A DNA stretch of 64,000 bases from Melioribacteraceae bacterium. GTDB taxonomy: Bacteria; Bacteroidota; Ignavibacteria; Ignavibacteriales; Melioribacteraceae. Where the stretch lies: NCBI GenBank assembly GCA_016927595.1, contig JAFGMI010000038.1, positions 1 through 64,000 of the forward strand, given 5' to 3'. The translations under genes and the position numbers were made by a program. The notes under the pieces are model-generated. The model was given only the letters and a program-made list of their open reading frames with translations, was not told the origin of the DNA and did no database searches. This document shows, piece by piece, positions 18,252-27,182 of this stretch (position 1 is the first letter of the stretch; each line of letters starts with the position of its first letter).

Positions 18252-20339
18252 ATGATATTTCTTAATCCCGCGGTATTACTGGGGCTGATTGCTTCTTCCA
18301 TTCCGATTTTAATTCATCTGCTGAACCTCAGGAAATTAAAGAGAATAGAATTCAGCACTCTTGCATTTCTGAAGGAACTTCAGAAGACAAAAATCAGACG
18401 GATAAAACTCAAGCAGTGGATACTGATGATTCTGAGAGTGCTGATAATAATGTTTCTGGTAATGGCTTTTGCCCGACCTGCACTTAAGTCGGTTTCATTC
18501 GGTATGTCAGCCGGTGCAAAGACCACCGGTGTGATAATTATTGATAACAGTTTCAGCATGTCTGCCGTTAATGAACGGGGTTCGCTGCTTAATCAGACTA
18601 AATTACTTGCTAAACAAATCCTTGATGAATACAGCGAGGGAGATGAATTAGCGGTTTTGGATTTCAGCAGCTTAAATGAACCGTTAGCTGCAGTTACTAA
18701 AAGTGTTATTGCAGAGGAAATGATTGACGGGATTGATTTTACATATCTCGCCGGGGATATTTATGAATTGATTGTGAAAGCCTTGCCGGTATTGAATAAT
18801 TCACAGAACTATAATAAAGAACTTTATATACTATCGGATCTGCAGCAATCCGGATTTCTTTTAACCAATGATACAACACGAATACCAGTTTTCCGGAGCA
18901 TGAAAATTTATATTGCTCCGATTGTGAAAGAGAATATAAATAATCTTTCAGCTGCAAATCTTGTGTCGAACAACCAGATTTTCGAATTGAATAAAAACAT
19001 TACATTCAGCGCAGATATATTCAATCCATCATCATACAATATAAGCAACAGTGTTGTTTCACTATATGTTAACGGGAAAAGATCAGCTCAGAGCAGTGTG
19101 AATATTACTCCGGGCGAAACGATTCAAACAGAATTCGAAACGGTTATACAATCCACAGGTTTAATTGATATCTTTGTTGAACTTGAGGACGACGATATCA
19201 ATTTCGACAACAGACATTATCTGAACATTTACGTTCCCGAAAAAATTAATATCCTTTTACTTACTGATATTAAAAGTGACGCGGAATATGTTAGCACAGC
19301 ACTCCAAAGTGTTTCAGAGGATTATTTCAAGGTAACTGAAGACATGGCGAACAGGCTGAACAGCTACAATATCAGCAGTTATAACGTCGTTATATTAATC
19401 GGTTCTTCGTATCATTCAAATTCCGAAAAGGTGAAAACTTATCTGGAATCGGGCGGGAGTGTTATTCTTTTTCCGGGCAGCAGTTCGGACAATACAGATT
19501 TCAACAGAATCTGCAGGGAGCTTAATCTTCCGCAGGCAGAAAGGATAGTTACTTTTGATGATCCTCAATCTTTTTCTTCTTTCGAAGGAACTGATCTTAA
19601 TCATCCGGTGTTTTCGGATTTATTTGAAAGCGGCAAACGGGAGTATGAATCGCCAAGACTTTATAAATATTATAAAACGGAAAGCAGTGGTAAAGGAAGA
19701 AGTATTATATCACTTATTGACGGTTCTGAATTTCTGAGCGAGTACAATTATAAAGCTGGTAAAATATTTCTTTTTAATACATCACCCGTGTTAAGCTGGA
19801 GTGATTTTCCACTTAAGGGAATATTCGCACCAATGCTTAGTAAATCGGTTTATTATCTGCTCAATTCGAACAAACCTAATAAAAATTATATTGCCGGCGC
19901 CGATCTTATGATTAATGCAGGCAATGTAGTACGACCGGATATTAAAGTAATAAGACCTGATAATACAGAGGAATATATCAATCCGGATATTTCAGGGTTC
20001 AACAACACGTTCAGTTATTCACCGGCGGATTTTATCGGTACTTATAAATTTTATTCGGGCAACAAATTATTCGACTATGCTACAGTTAATTTTAATCCCA
20101 TTGAATCTCAGACAAAATACCTTGGATTTTCAGAAGCCGAAGAGAAAATAACACCTCTATCACAAGACACGGAAATAATCGAACTGAAACCGGGAGAAAA
20201 TGTTGCGGCAACCATATCAAGCGCAAGATTCGGTACTGAATTGTGGAAATATTTCCTGATAATTGTTTTATTACTGGCACTGATTGAGATGTGGGTTGCA
20301 AAAAATACTAAAAAAGACTTAAGTGAGATAACCAATTAA
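18252..20339 (+). CDS. BatA/VWA-domain membrane protein
   Basis: A 695-residue protein. The N-terminus (FLNPAVLLGLIASSIPILIH, LRKLKRIEFSTLAFLKEL, QWILMILRVLIIMFLVMAFARP) is the two-helix BatA/aerotolerance-regulator N-terminal domain. A von Willebrand A domain follows with a MIDAS-like DNSFSMS at about residue 97. A middle glutamine-amidotransferase-like stretch and a C-terminal membrane helix (about 665-685) complete the layout. Members take part in envelope stress or aerotolerance complexes, but their biochemistry is unsettled. The stop lies 2 nt before hflX, suggesting co-translation. Confidence 0.83.
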   Translation: MIFLNPAVLLGLIASSIPILIHLLNLRKLKRIEFSTLAFLKELQKTKIRRIKLKQWILMILRVLIIMFLVMAFARPALKSVSFGMSAGAKTTGVIIIDNSFSMSAVNERGSLLNQTKLLAKQILDEYSEGDELAVLDFSSLNEPLAAVTKSVIAEEMIDGIDFTYLAGDIYELIVKALPVLNNSQNYNKELYILSDLQQSGFLLTNDTTRIPVFRSMKIYIAPIVKENINNLSAANLVSNNQIFELNKNITFSADIFNPSSYNISNSVVSLYVNGKRSAQSSVNITPGETIQTEFETVIQSTGLIDIFVELEDDDINFDNRHYLNIYVPEKINILLLTDIKSDAEYVSTALQSVSEDYFKVTEDMANRLNSYNISSYNVVILIGSSYHSNSEKVKTYLESGGSVILFPGSSSDNTDFNRICRELNLPQAERIVTFDDPQSFSSFEGTDLNHPVFSDLFESGKREYESPRLYKYYKTESSGKGRSIISLIDGSEFLSEYNYKAGKIFLFNTSPVLSWSDFPLKGIFAPMLSKSVYYLLNSNKPNKNYIAGADLMINAGNVVRPDIKVIRPDNTEEYINPDISGFNNTFSYSPADFIGTYKFYSGNKLFDYATVNFNPIESQTKYLGFSEAEEKITPLSQDTEIIELKPGENVAATISSARFGTELWKYFLIIVLLLALIEMWVAKNTKKDLSEITN

Positions 20340-20341
20340 AT

Positions 20342-21610
20342 ATGATAGAAATAGATAATAATAGGATAGAAAATGCAATTCTCGTCGCAGTCAGAAAACC
20401 CGATGAATCAAAACAGGTAATCGAAGAGCATCTTAACGAACTTGAAATGCTTGGTGAAACAGCCGGTGCCCAGACGATTATTAAAGTAATTCAGGACAGA
20501 GCTAAATACGACTCTGCTTATTTTATCGGTAAGGGAAAAGCTGAAGAACTTGCCGAACTGGTTGAGTTAAATGATATAACCCTCGTTATATTTGATGAGG
20601 ATCTTAATCCGACACAGGTCCGGAATCTTGAAAAACTGATCAACAAAAAAATTTTAGACCGCAGCGGACTAATTCTCGATATTTTCGCTTCACATGCAAA
20701 AACAAAACAGGCAAAGACCCAGGTAGAGCTGGCACAGCTTCAATATATGCTGCCGCGGCTGACACGTGCATGGACACACCTTTCGAAACAATTCGGAGGT
20801 ATTGGTACCAAAGGACCCGGCGAGACACAGATTGAAACGGACAGAAGAATTATTCGTACAAGGATAAGCAAGCTGAAAGAAAATCTGCGTAAAATCGAAT
20901 CGCAGAATATTACAAAGAGTATAAACAGGAAGAGTTTTCTTAATGCAAGTCTTGTGGGATACACGAACGCTGGTAAGTCCACATTAATTAATCTGCTTAC
21001 AAATTCGGAACTTTTAGCGGAAGATAAACTTTTTGCAACACTCGATTCAACAACAAGATCGCTTGAACTGGATAAAAACAGACAAATTATGATCAGCGAT
21101 ACAGTGGGATTTATAAGAAAACTGCCGCATAACCTTGTAGAGTCGTTTAAAAGTACGCTTCAGGTTGTAAACGACGCTGATATAATACTGCACGTGGTTG
21201 ATATCTCGCATCCGTTTTTTGAAGATCATATCAAAGTGGTTGCCGATACATTGAAAGAACTCCATTGCGATGGGAAGCAGCAGGTGAAGGTTTTCAACAA
21301 GGTTGATTTGCTTGAAGATAATACACGAATTGATTATGTGCTTAATAAGTATCCCGACGGTATTGTTATATCAGCGCAGCGCGGTATAAACATCACACAA
21401 TTGAAAAATAAACTTATGAGTATGTATGAAGAGAACTTCCGCGAACATACTCTCAGGCTGAATATAAATGACGGCAAAACTGTTGCGTTCATACATTCGA
21501 TAGCAGAAGTGATATCGACAGTTTATGAAGAAGACTACGTGGAGATTAAATATAAAGCCGATAAGGATAATCTGAGTAAAATTGAAAAGCTTACAGCAGG
21601 TCGTGCATAA
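20342..21610 (+). CDS. hflX: Ribosome-associated GTPase HflX
   Basis: A 422-residue GTPase. The N-terminal HflX domain (about 1-195) contains the diagnostic GGIGTKGPGETQIETDRR. The G domain has the P-loop GYTNAGKST (G1), DTVGFIRKLP (G3) and FNKVDL (G4). HflX splits or rescues stalled 70S ribosomes, especially under heat stress. It directly follows the BatA/VWA gene. Confidence 0.94.
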   Translation: MIEIDNNRIENAILVAVRKPDESKQVIEEHLNELEMLGETAGAQTIIKVIQDRAKYDSAYFIGKGKAEELAELVELNDITLVIFDEDLNPTQVRNLEKLINKKILDRSGLILDIFASHAKTKQAKTQVELAQLQYMLPRLTRAWTHLSKQFGGIGTKGPGETQIETDRRIIRTRISKLKENLRKIESQNITKSINRKSFLNASLVGYTNAGKSTLINLLTNSELLAEDKLFATLDSTTRSLELDKNRQIMISDTVGFIRKLPHNLVESFKSTLQVVNDADIILHVVDISHPFFEDHIKVVADTLKELHCDGKQQVKVFNKVDLLEDNTRIDYVLNKYPDGIVISAQRGINITQLKNKLMSMYEENFREHTLRLNINDGKTVAFIHSIAEVISTVYEEDYVEIKYKADKDNLSKIEKLTAGRA

Positions 21611-21617
21611 CCCGGAA

Positions 21618-21648
21618 TGTTTGTACAATCGGACGGCACATACAAACA
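21618..21648. repeat. 8-bp inverted repeat downstream of hflX
   Basis: TGTTTGTA (21618-21625) and TACAAACA (21641-21648) enclose a 15-nt loop, 8 nt after the hflX stop. No U-run follows, so it may be an operator or an mRNA 3' stem rather than an intrinsic terminator. Confidence 0.4.
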
Positions 21649-21746
21649 AAACAGTTCTTCGTCTTGCTCAGAATGTTTTTGCAATGAACCGGCAGGCTTG
21701 TCGGAGTGGTGTGAACAGAATAATAAAATAAAAAAAGTGCGGCATC

Positions 21747-22568
21747 ATGACTAAATACAGTCTCTCCGAAATATATATTTATCCTGTTAAATCACTTGGC
21801 GGAATTTCATTACTTGAAGCAGAAGTAACCGATAAAGGACTTAAACACGACAGGCGGTTTATGCTGGTTGATAACGAGGGAAAATTCTTAAGTCAGAGAC
21901 GCATACCTGAAATGTCGCTTCTGCAATGCGGAATATCCGGCAGCCAATTAGAAATTTTTCACAAGCATTTGAAAGACAAACAGATCGTTATCTCATTGAC
22001 GGATAATTTCGTCCGGTCAGGTAAATTTCTGGATGTTTTCATGTGGAATGAAACTATTAAAGTCTATGAATGCAGCCTGGCAATAAGCAGATGGTTCAGT
22101 GATATACTGAATGTTGAATGCAGACTGGTTTACATGCCTGATAATTCGTTAAGACCGGTCGATAGAAAATATGCACACAAGAACGAGAATACAAGTCTGT
22201 CTGACGGTTATCCTTTTCTGATAATCGGGCAGGAGTCGTTAAATCTGCTTAACTCGAAGCTTGATAAAAAAGTTTCAGTAAACCGGTTTCGTCCTAATTT
22301 CGTTTTTACAGGAGGTAATCCGCATGATGAAGACAAGTGGGAACAGTTCAAAATAAAAGATATAACTTTCAGACCGGTAAAGCCCTGCGCACGTTGTTCT
22401 ATAACCACAGTTAATCAGGATACTGCAGAACTAGGGAATGAACCTCTTAAAACACTTTCTTTCTACCGCCGTTCCGAAAACAATAAAGTTCTGTTCGGAA
22501 TGAATTTGCTGCACGAAGGAAGAGGAGTTGTTGTTGCAGGAGATACATTGGATGTTTCGATTTTTTAG
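21747..22568 (+). CDS. MOSC-domain protein
   Basis: A 273-residue protein with the MOSC N-terminal beta-barrel (LSEIYIYPVKSLGGISL, GLKHDRRFMLVD) and the MOSC domain proper. The latter contains RFRPNFVFTGG and KPCARCSITTVNQDT; the cysteine in PCARC is the persulfide or molybdenum-cofactor-binding position of mARC/YcbX-like proteins. It may act as a molybdenum-dependent N-hydroxylate reductase or sulfur carrier. Redox partners are not adjacent. Confidence 0.87.
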   Translation: MTKYSLSEIYIYPVKSLGGISLLEAEVTDKGLKHDRRFMLVDNEGKFLSQRRIPEMSLLQCGISGSQLEIFHKHLKDKQIVISLTDNFVRSGKFLDVFMWNETIKVYECSLAISRWFSDILNVECRLVYMPDNSLRPVDRKYAHKNENTSLSDGYPFLIIGQESLNLLNSKLDKKVSVNRFRPNFVFTGGNPHDEDKWEQFKIKDITFRPVKPCARCSITTVNQDTAELGNEPLKTLSFYRRSENNKVLFGMNLLHEGRGVVVAGDTLDVSIF

Positions 22569-22682
22569 AAGTCCGACTCCATAAAAAACGGGTTTCCTTT
22601 GGTTTCCACCTAAAGAGATGTTGATCTCAATTATCATTAAATTACAATATTGAAAATCCTCACTGTATTAAAGGACAAATTT

Positions 22683-24239
22683 ATGATACTACGAATCGAC
22701 GGCAGATCGTTAACGCTTGAAAAGATCGAACACTTTGTGTTTAATAATGATAAGGTAATACTTAGTAAAAGTACAAAGGATAAAGTACTAAGGGCGAGAA
22801 AGCTCATTGATCAATGGGTTAAAAAGGATGAAGTTGTTTATGGTGTAACAACCGGATTCGGCGAGTTCTCAAATGTAAAAATCTCACATGAAAATCTAGA
22901 AAAGCTGCAGGAAAATTTAATTTATAGTCACTCAGCCGGCGTGGGTGAAACGCTGCCGCTGTATATCGTAAAAATAATGATGTTACTCCGTGCTAATGCA
23001 CTGGCTGCAGGTCATTCGGGTATTAGACTGGAAACTCTTCAGATGCTTGTCGGTATGATTAACAACAATATAATTCCGGTAATACCTTCGCAGGGTTCGG
23101 TAGGTTCGAGCGGCGATCTGGCACCGCTTGCGCATTTAGTTCTTGCAATGATAGGGAAGGGAAAAGTCCGGGTTGTTAAAGATGTAAACAATCCTGCTGC
23201 GGAACTGATTAAACCGGTTAGTTCTGATCGGGCGTTGAAAAAATACGGTCTCAACCCGGTTAAACTTGGAGCGAAGGAAGGACTGGCTCTTATAAACGGT
23301 ACGCAGATGATGACAGCCTACGGCGCATTTGTCTGCATACATGCAAGACGTCTCGTTAAATATACCGATATAGCTGCGTCGTTATCGCACGAAGCTTTAA
23401 GAGCTACCGACAGGGCTTACGATAAAAGGCTTCATGAACTGCGCCCTTTTAAAGGTCAGCTGGATACAGCAGCAAATATGCTTGCAATGATAAAGAACAG
23501 CGAGATACGTGTATCGCATCTTGAGAACGACATACGCGTTCAGGACTCATACTCGATGCGTTGCATCCCTCAGGTACACGGCGCATCACGCGATGCAGTT
23601 GATTATGTCTGTTCAAGAATTGAAATTGAATTGAACTCTGTAAATGATAATCCTCTTATATTCCCTGCTGAAGGCGATCATATTGAAGGCGGTAATTTTC
23701 ACGGACAGCCTATTGCACTTGCAATGGATTTTATGGGAATTGCTCTTTCGGAACTTGCCAACATTTCTGAACGGAGAACCGAGCGTCTGACAAACGGATC
23801 ACTCAGTCAGCTGCCGAGGTTTCTTACAAAGCATGGTGGATTAAACTCGGGGCTGATGATCGCGCAATACACAGCGGCGAGTCTTGTTTCTGAGAACAAA
23901 GTGCTTGCTCATCCAGCATCTGTTGATTCAATACCGACATCGGCTAATCAGGAAGATCATAATTCAATGGGTTCGATTGCCGCAAGAAAATGCCACCAGA
24001 TTCTGAAAAATGTACAGAAAGTGATAGCAATAGAAATGTTAACTGCTGCGCAGGGGATTGAATTTTTAAAACCGTTAAAGTGCGGAATTGGTACTTCGAT
24101 AGCATATAATTATTTGCGTAAATTTGTTAAACCGCTGGAAGTGGACAGAGAATTACATAAAGACATCGGGAAAATTGTAAAACTGATCGAAGGAAGAGAA
24201 TTACTTGAAGTGGTAGAAAAGAAAATTAATTTAAAATAA
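22683..24239 (+). CDS. hutH: Histidine ammonia-lyase with unusual Ser-Ser-Gly MIO tripeptide
   Basis: A 518-residue aromatic amino-acid lyase that deaminates L-histidine to urocanate. I use the ATG at 22683 because AAAGGA lies 7 nt upstream and the N-terminus then matches the family; an upstream TTG at 22650 is less likely. Catalytic Tyr53 (YGVTTGFG), His83 (YSHSAGVG) and the Glu in NQEDHNSMG all favour histidine over tyrosine or phenylalanine. The residue numbers coincide with the Pseudomonas putida enzyme. The cofactor-forming tripeptide reads GSSGDLAPLAH (Ser142-Ser143-Gly144) where most family members have Ala-Ser-Gly. No hutU, hutI or hutG is nearby. Confidence 0.9.
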   Translation: MILRIDGRSLTLEKIEHFVFNNDKVILSKSTKDKVLRARKLIDQWVKKDEVVYGVTTGFGEFSNVKISHENLEKLQENLIYSHSAGVGETLPLYIVKIMMLLRANALAAGHSGIRLETLQMLVGMINNNIIPVIPSQGSVGSSGDLAPLAHLVLAMIGKGKVRVVKDVNNPAAELIKPVSSDRALKKYGLNPVKLGAKEGLALINGTQMMTAYGAFVCIHARRLVKYTDIAASLSHEALRATDRAYDKRLHELRPFKGQLDTAANMLAMIKNSEIRVSHLENDIRVQDSYSMRCIPQVHGASRDAVDYVCSRIEIELNSVNDNPLIFPAEGDHIEGGNFHGQPIALAMDFMGIALSELANISERRTERLTNGSLSQLPRFLTKHGGLNSGLMIAQYTAASLVSENKVLAHPASVDSIPTSANQEDHNSMGSIAARKCHQILKNVQKVIAIEMLTAAQGIEFLKPLKCGIGTSIAYNYLRKFVKPLEVDRELHKDIGKIVKLIEGRELLEVVEKKINLK

Positions 24240-24253
24240 GAATAAAGCAAAAA

Positions 24254-24278
24254 TCATGCTGAGCCTGTCGAAGCATGA
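24254..24278. repeat. REP-like palindromic element
   Basis: TCATGCT, an 11-nt loop GAGCCTGTCGA, then AGCATGA. It lies between hutH and the DUF2721 gene. The same sort of short palindrome with a GAGCCTGTCGA-like loop recurs in intergenic DNA of many unrelated environmental bacteria (from memory). There is no T-tract. Confidence 0.5.
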
Positions 24279-24302
24279 TGCCCGGGAAAAAGGAACAAAT
24301 AA

Positions 24303-24794
24303 ATGGAAGCACAATTATTTAAAATGTTTTCACCCGAACAATTAATTCAGCTGATGCTGGCTCCGGCTATTATGATAAGTGCATGCGGACTACTTCTGCT
24401 CGGAATAAACAATAAATACTCGCTGGTAGTAAACAGAATAAGAATGCTCAATCAGGAGCAGCGCTCAATCAGGCAGAAGATAGTAAATAACAGTTTCACC
24501 ACCGATGACAATATCCGGCTCGAAAGCATTGTTAAACAAATTAAGTTACTGATGTTCCGGCTGATTCTGGTCAGGAATACGGTGCTGTGTTACGCAGTCA
24601 GTATAGGATTGTTTGTATTAACTTCTTTGCTGTTGGGGATTGCTTATCTATCTGAAACAAACACATTGAATATGTTTATCATCGCCCTGTTTCTGCTGGG
24701 TATGATTAGCGTACTAAGCGGTGCGGTATTTACAGGGGCAGAAACGTATAAGGGTTTTGAAATAGTCACTTACGAAGTTGAAGCAGAACAGTAA
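24303..24794 (+). CDS. DUF2721 membrane protein
   Basis: A 163-residue inner-membrane protein. An N-terminal helix (LMLAPAIMISACGLLLLGI) is followed by a polar helix with the family block YSLVVNRIRMLNQEQ. Two more helices lie at about 100-120 and 125-150. This agrees with the DUF2721 family, whose function is unknown. The stop is 1 nt from the end of a convergent small membrane-protein gene. Confidence 0.82.
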   Translation: MEAQLFKMFSPEQLIQLMLAPAIMISACGLLLLGINNKYSLVVNRIRMLNQEQRSIRQKIVNNSFTTDDNIRLESIVKQIKLLMFRLILVRNTVLCYAVSIGLFVLTSLLLGIAYLSETNTLNMFIIALFLLGMISVLSGAVFTGAETYKGFEIVTYEVEAEQ

Positions 24795-24795
24795 A

Positions 24796-24975
24796 TTATT
24801 CCTCTACTTGGTTTTCCGGTTTAACAGGTTTCTTCTTTTTAAGGTAAGCGGAATATCCCATTCTGTTTCTCATGTCAATTTTCTTATCAATCCACATGAC
24901 GAAGAAGAGGACTCCGATAATTATTCCCACCATCAGCAGGGCAAATCCTATAAATACTATTGTATAAAGGTCCAT
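24796..24975 (-). CDS. 59-residue single-pass membrane protein
   Basis: A short frame in the gap between the DUF2721 and ClC genes. Its translation starts MDLYTIVFIGFALLMVGIII, continues GVLFFVMWIDKKIDMRNRMG and ends in a lysine-rich tail with KKKKPVKP and VEE. A single hydrophobic helix (about residues 5-28) followed by a positive juxtamembrane region is what a real small membrane protein looks like. No strong ribosome binding site is visible. It could be a conserved small protein of this lineage; function unknown. Confidence 0.6.
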   Translation of the reverse strand: MDLYTIVFIGFALLMVGIIIGVLFFVMWIDKKIDMRNRMGYSAYLKKKKPVKPENQVEE

Positions 24976-25050
24976 AATTGCATTCTAAATTTAATGTTTA
25001 GATGATGTTGTCAGAACATAGTTGTCAGATGTACAAAATATGTAAATAAA

Positions 25051-27135
25051 TTAATTTATCAGGTCGATGCTGCTGATCTTATCGTCCGATCCGAACAAGA
25101 CAAGTGTATCGTCGGCTTTTATTCTATAAGTTGCCTCAGGGAATGTAATATCTTCATCATCATCCTCGAGGAACGACTTTTTTGTTTTTATCATTAGTAC
25201 TTCCAGACCGAACTTGTTCCTGATTTTTAATTCTGCAAGTGATTTACCTACAAAGTCTACTGGAGCCTTTTTTTCAAGTATCGAATAACCATCTGCAACT
25301 TTGGATATTGAAAACTTTTCGAGCGAACGTAATTCATTTGCCAGTCCGTCTGTAATATTGTATTTCAAACTTGCCCTGTTATAGGCAGTCATTGCATCAT
25401 GCCTTCGAATAGTGCCTACAACCTGCTTACCGTCTTCACCTGATAAAACCGGGAACTGATCAAGATTTGTCTTTTCAAACAGTTTGAACACTTTCTCGAG
25501 GGTGTCATCTTCATTTACAAAAATAACTTCAGGTCGGGCGATATCGCTGGCAACAACCATTTCTCTTAATGAATCGTACTCGGTTATAATAGGGCGAAGT
25601 TCGTTCTCCGTAATCGTCCCGATAATTTTACCATCATCATTCACAGTGTAAAAAACACTGTGAGGCGAATTAAGCAGCTGTGCCACAAGCTTAGGTAAAT
25701 CTGTCTCAGCTTTGATTAATGTAAGACCGGGTGTCATTGCTTCCTTAACCAGGATTGATCCGAGTAAATTCATTTCGCGACCGCTCGACAGATTATAACC
25801 TTCCCGTTCAAGATGCTTGGTATGAATTGAACCCTTTATAACAAGCTGAACAAGCATCGTACTTATAATAACCGAAAGCATAAGCGGAAGTATAAAACTA
25901 TATTCTTTTGTCATTTCGAATATTATAAGAATAGCTGAAATAGGGATAGAATTTATACCGCCCAGTACAGCACCCATTGATACAAGAACGAATGTTGTCG
26001 TGTCCAGGTTCAATCCCCAAACGGAATTAACTGCTGTTGAAAATATGTATCCGAACATCGCACCCATGAATAAAGAAGGAGCAAACACTCCTCCGAAACC
26101 TCCCGAATGGAGAATAATAGGGACAAGAATAAATTTCATTACGAGCAATACTGCCGCTATCTGCCATGTAAGATTTTTTGCGAGCACTTTATTTATTGCC
26201 GCATAACCGATGCCGAATATATCGTTATAAAAGTAGCCGCATATTCCTACAATCAATCCTATCGCAGCCATCGATAACCATTGGGGTATCTTTTTAAATT
26301 GCTTTTTTCTGAATAATTTGGAAACCGACTCCGAGTAGTTTATATAAGCGATAGATATCAAACCAGCTAGAATTCCTACTATCACAAAAATATAATACTG
26401 ATCGTAGTGACCGACATCGGGAATGGCAAACTGAAAAGCGGGATTGTCACCCAGAAATATTCTTGAAACGGCGCTCGCGCTTACCGATGCCAGTATCAAT
26501 GCTGAAAATGTTGCAGTCTGAAAATCGTTAAGAAGAATTATTTCCAGAGCAAAAAAAACTCCTCCCAGCGGTGTATTGAATACCGCAGATATAGCTGCTC
26601 CGGCACCGGCAGCTGTAAACATTCTTCTGCGCGAATCTGTTAAGAATAAAAACTGACCAAGTTTACTTGCAACGCCGCCACCGAGTTGTGCTGCAGGACC
26701 TTCAGGACCAACCGTGGCGCCGCTTCCCATTGATATAACAGGCGCTAAAAAATGAAACATCGTGGTCCTGAACGGTATATACCCTCCGCGAGTTGCAACC
26801 GCTTTGATAACCTCCGGTACACTTCTCCGCTTGGCTGTTTTCGGCGCCAGGTATATCATAATGCTCTGTATTATCATTCCTATTGCCGGTATAATTATTA
26901 CCAGAGCAGCTCCGAAAGATGAGAACGATTTTGCACTGTGTTCAAAAAACAACCTTCTTAAAAATTCGATTGATTCATGAAAAAGCACAGCAGCCAAACC
27001 TACCAACGCCCCTGTTATTATAGCATATATACTAAACAGTGTATAATCGGGCATAGAAAACTTTTCAAGCTTTTGCTGAATTATCCCGATTAATCTCTGT
27101 GGTAGAAATCTGTTCTTCGCAGGTTTTTCTGTCAT
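25051..27135 (-). CDS. ClC-type chloride channel or Cl-/H+ antiporter with CBS pair and TrkA_C domain
   Basis: A 694-residue membrane protein. The ClC core (about 30-445) includes GSGATVGPEGPAAQLGGG (the GPEGP loop keeps the gating glutamate), GGVFFALEI and GGFGGVFAPSLFMGAMFG. A CBS pair spans about 465-590 and a TrkA_C/RCK_C-type domain about 605-690. CBS domains sense adenine nucleotides. It should move chloride across the inner membrane; whether it is a channel or a coupled antiporter is not decided here. Confidence 0.92.
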   Translation of the reverse strand: MTEKPAKNRFLPQRLIGIIQQKLEKFSMPDYTLFSIYAIITGALVGLAAVLFHESIEFLRRLFFEHSAKSFSSFGAALVIIIPAIGMIIQSIMIYLAPKTAKRRSVPEVIKAVATRGGYIPFRTTMFHFLAPVISMGSGATVGPEGPAAQLGGGVASKLGQFLFLTDSRRRMFTAAGAGAAISAVFNTPLGGVFFALEIILLNDFQTATFSALILASVSASAVSRIFLGDNPAFQFAIPDVGHYDQYYIFVIVGILAGLISIAYINYSESVSKLFRKKQFKKIPQWLSMAAIGLIVGICGYFYNDIFGIGYAAINKVLAKNLTWQIAAVLLVMKFILVPIILHSGGFGGVFAPSLFMGAMFGYIFSTAVNSVWGLNLDTTTFVLVSMGAVLGGINSIPISAILIIFEMTKEYSFILPLMLSVIISTMLVQLVIKGSIHTKHLEREGYNLSSGREMNLLGSILVKEAMTPGLTLIKAETDLPKLVAQLLNSPHSVFYTVNDDGKIIGTITENELRPIITEYDSLREMVVASDIARPEVIFVNEDDTLEKVFKLFEKTNLDQFPVLSGEDGKQVVGTIRRHDAMTAYNRASLKYNITDGLANELRSLEKFSISKVADGYSILEKKAPVDFVGKSLAELKIRNKFGLEVLMIKTKKSFLEDDDEDITFPEATYRIKADDTLVLFGSDDKISSIDLIN

Positions 27136-27182
27136 GTTTAATTAAAAAAATAAAAAAATAATTAATTAAAGCCGGATGAACC

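Noticed and set aside
24778-25005. 75-codon plus-strand frame after the DUF2721 gene
   Set aside because: It overlaps the 3' end of DUF2721 and lies antisense to the small membrane protein frame, with no family-like pattern.
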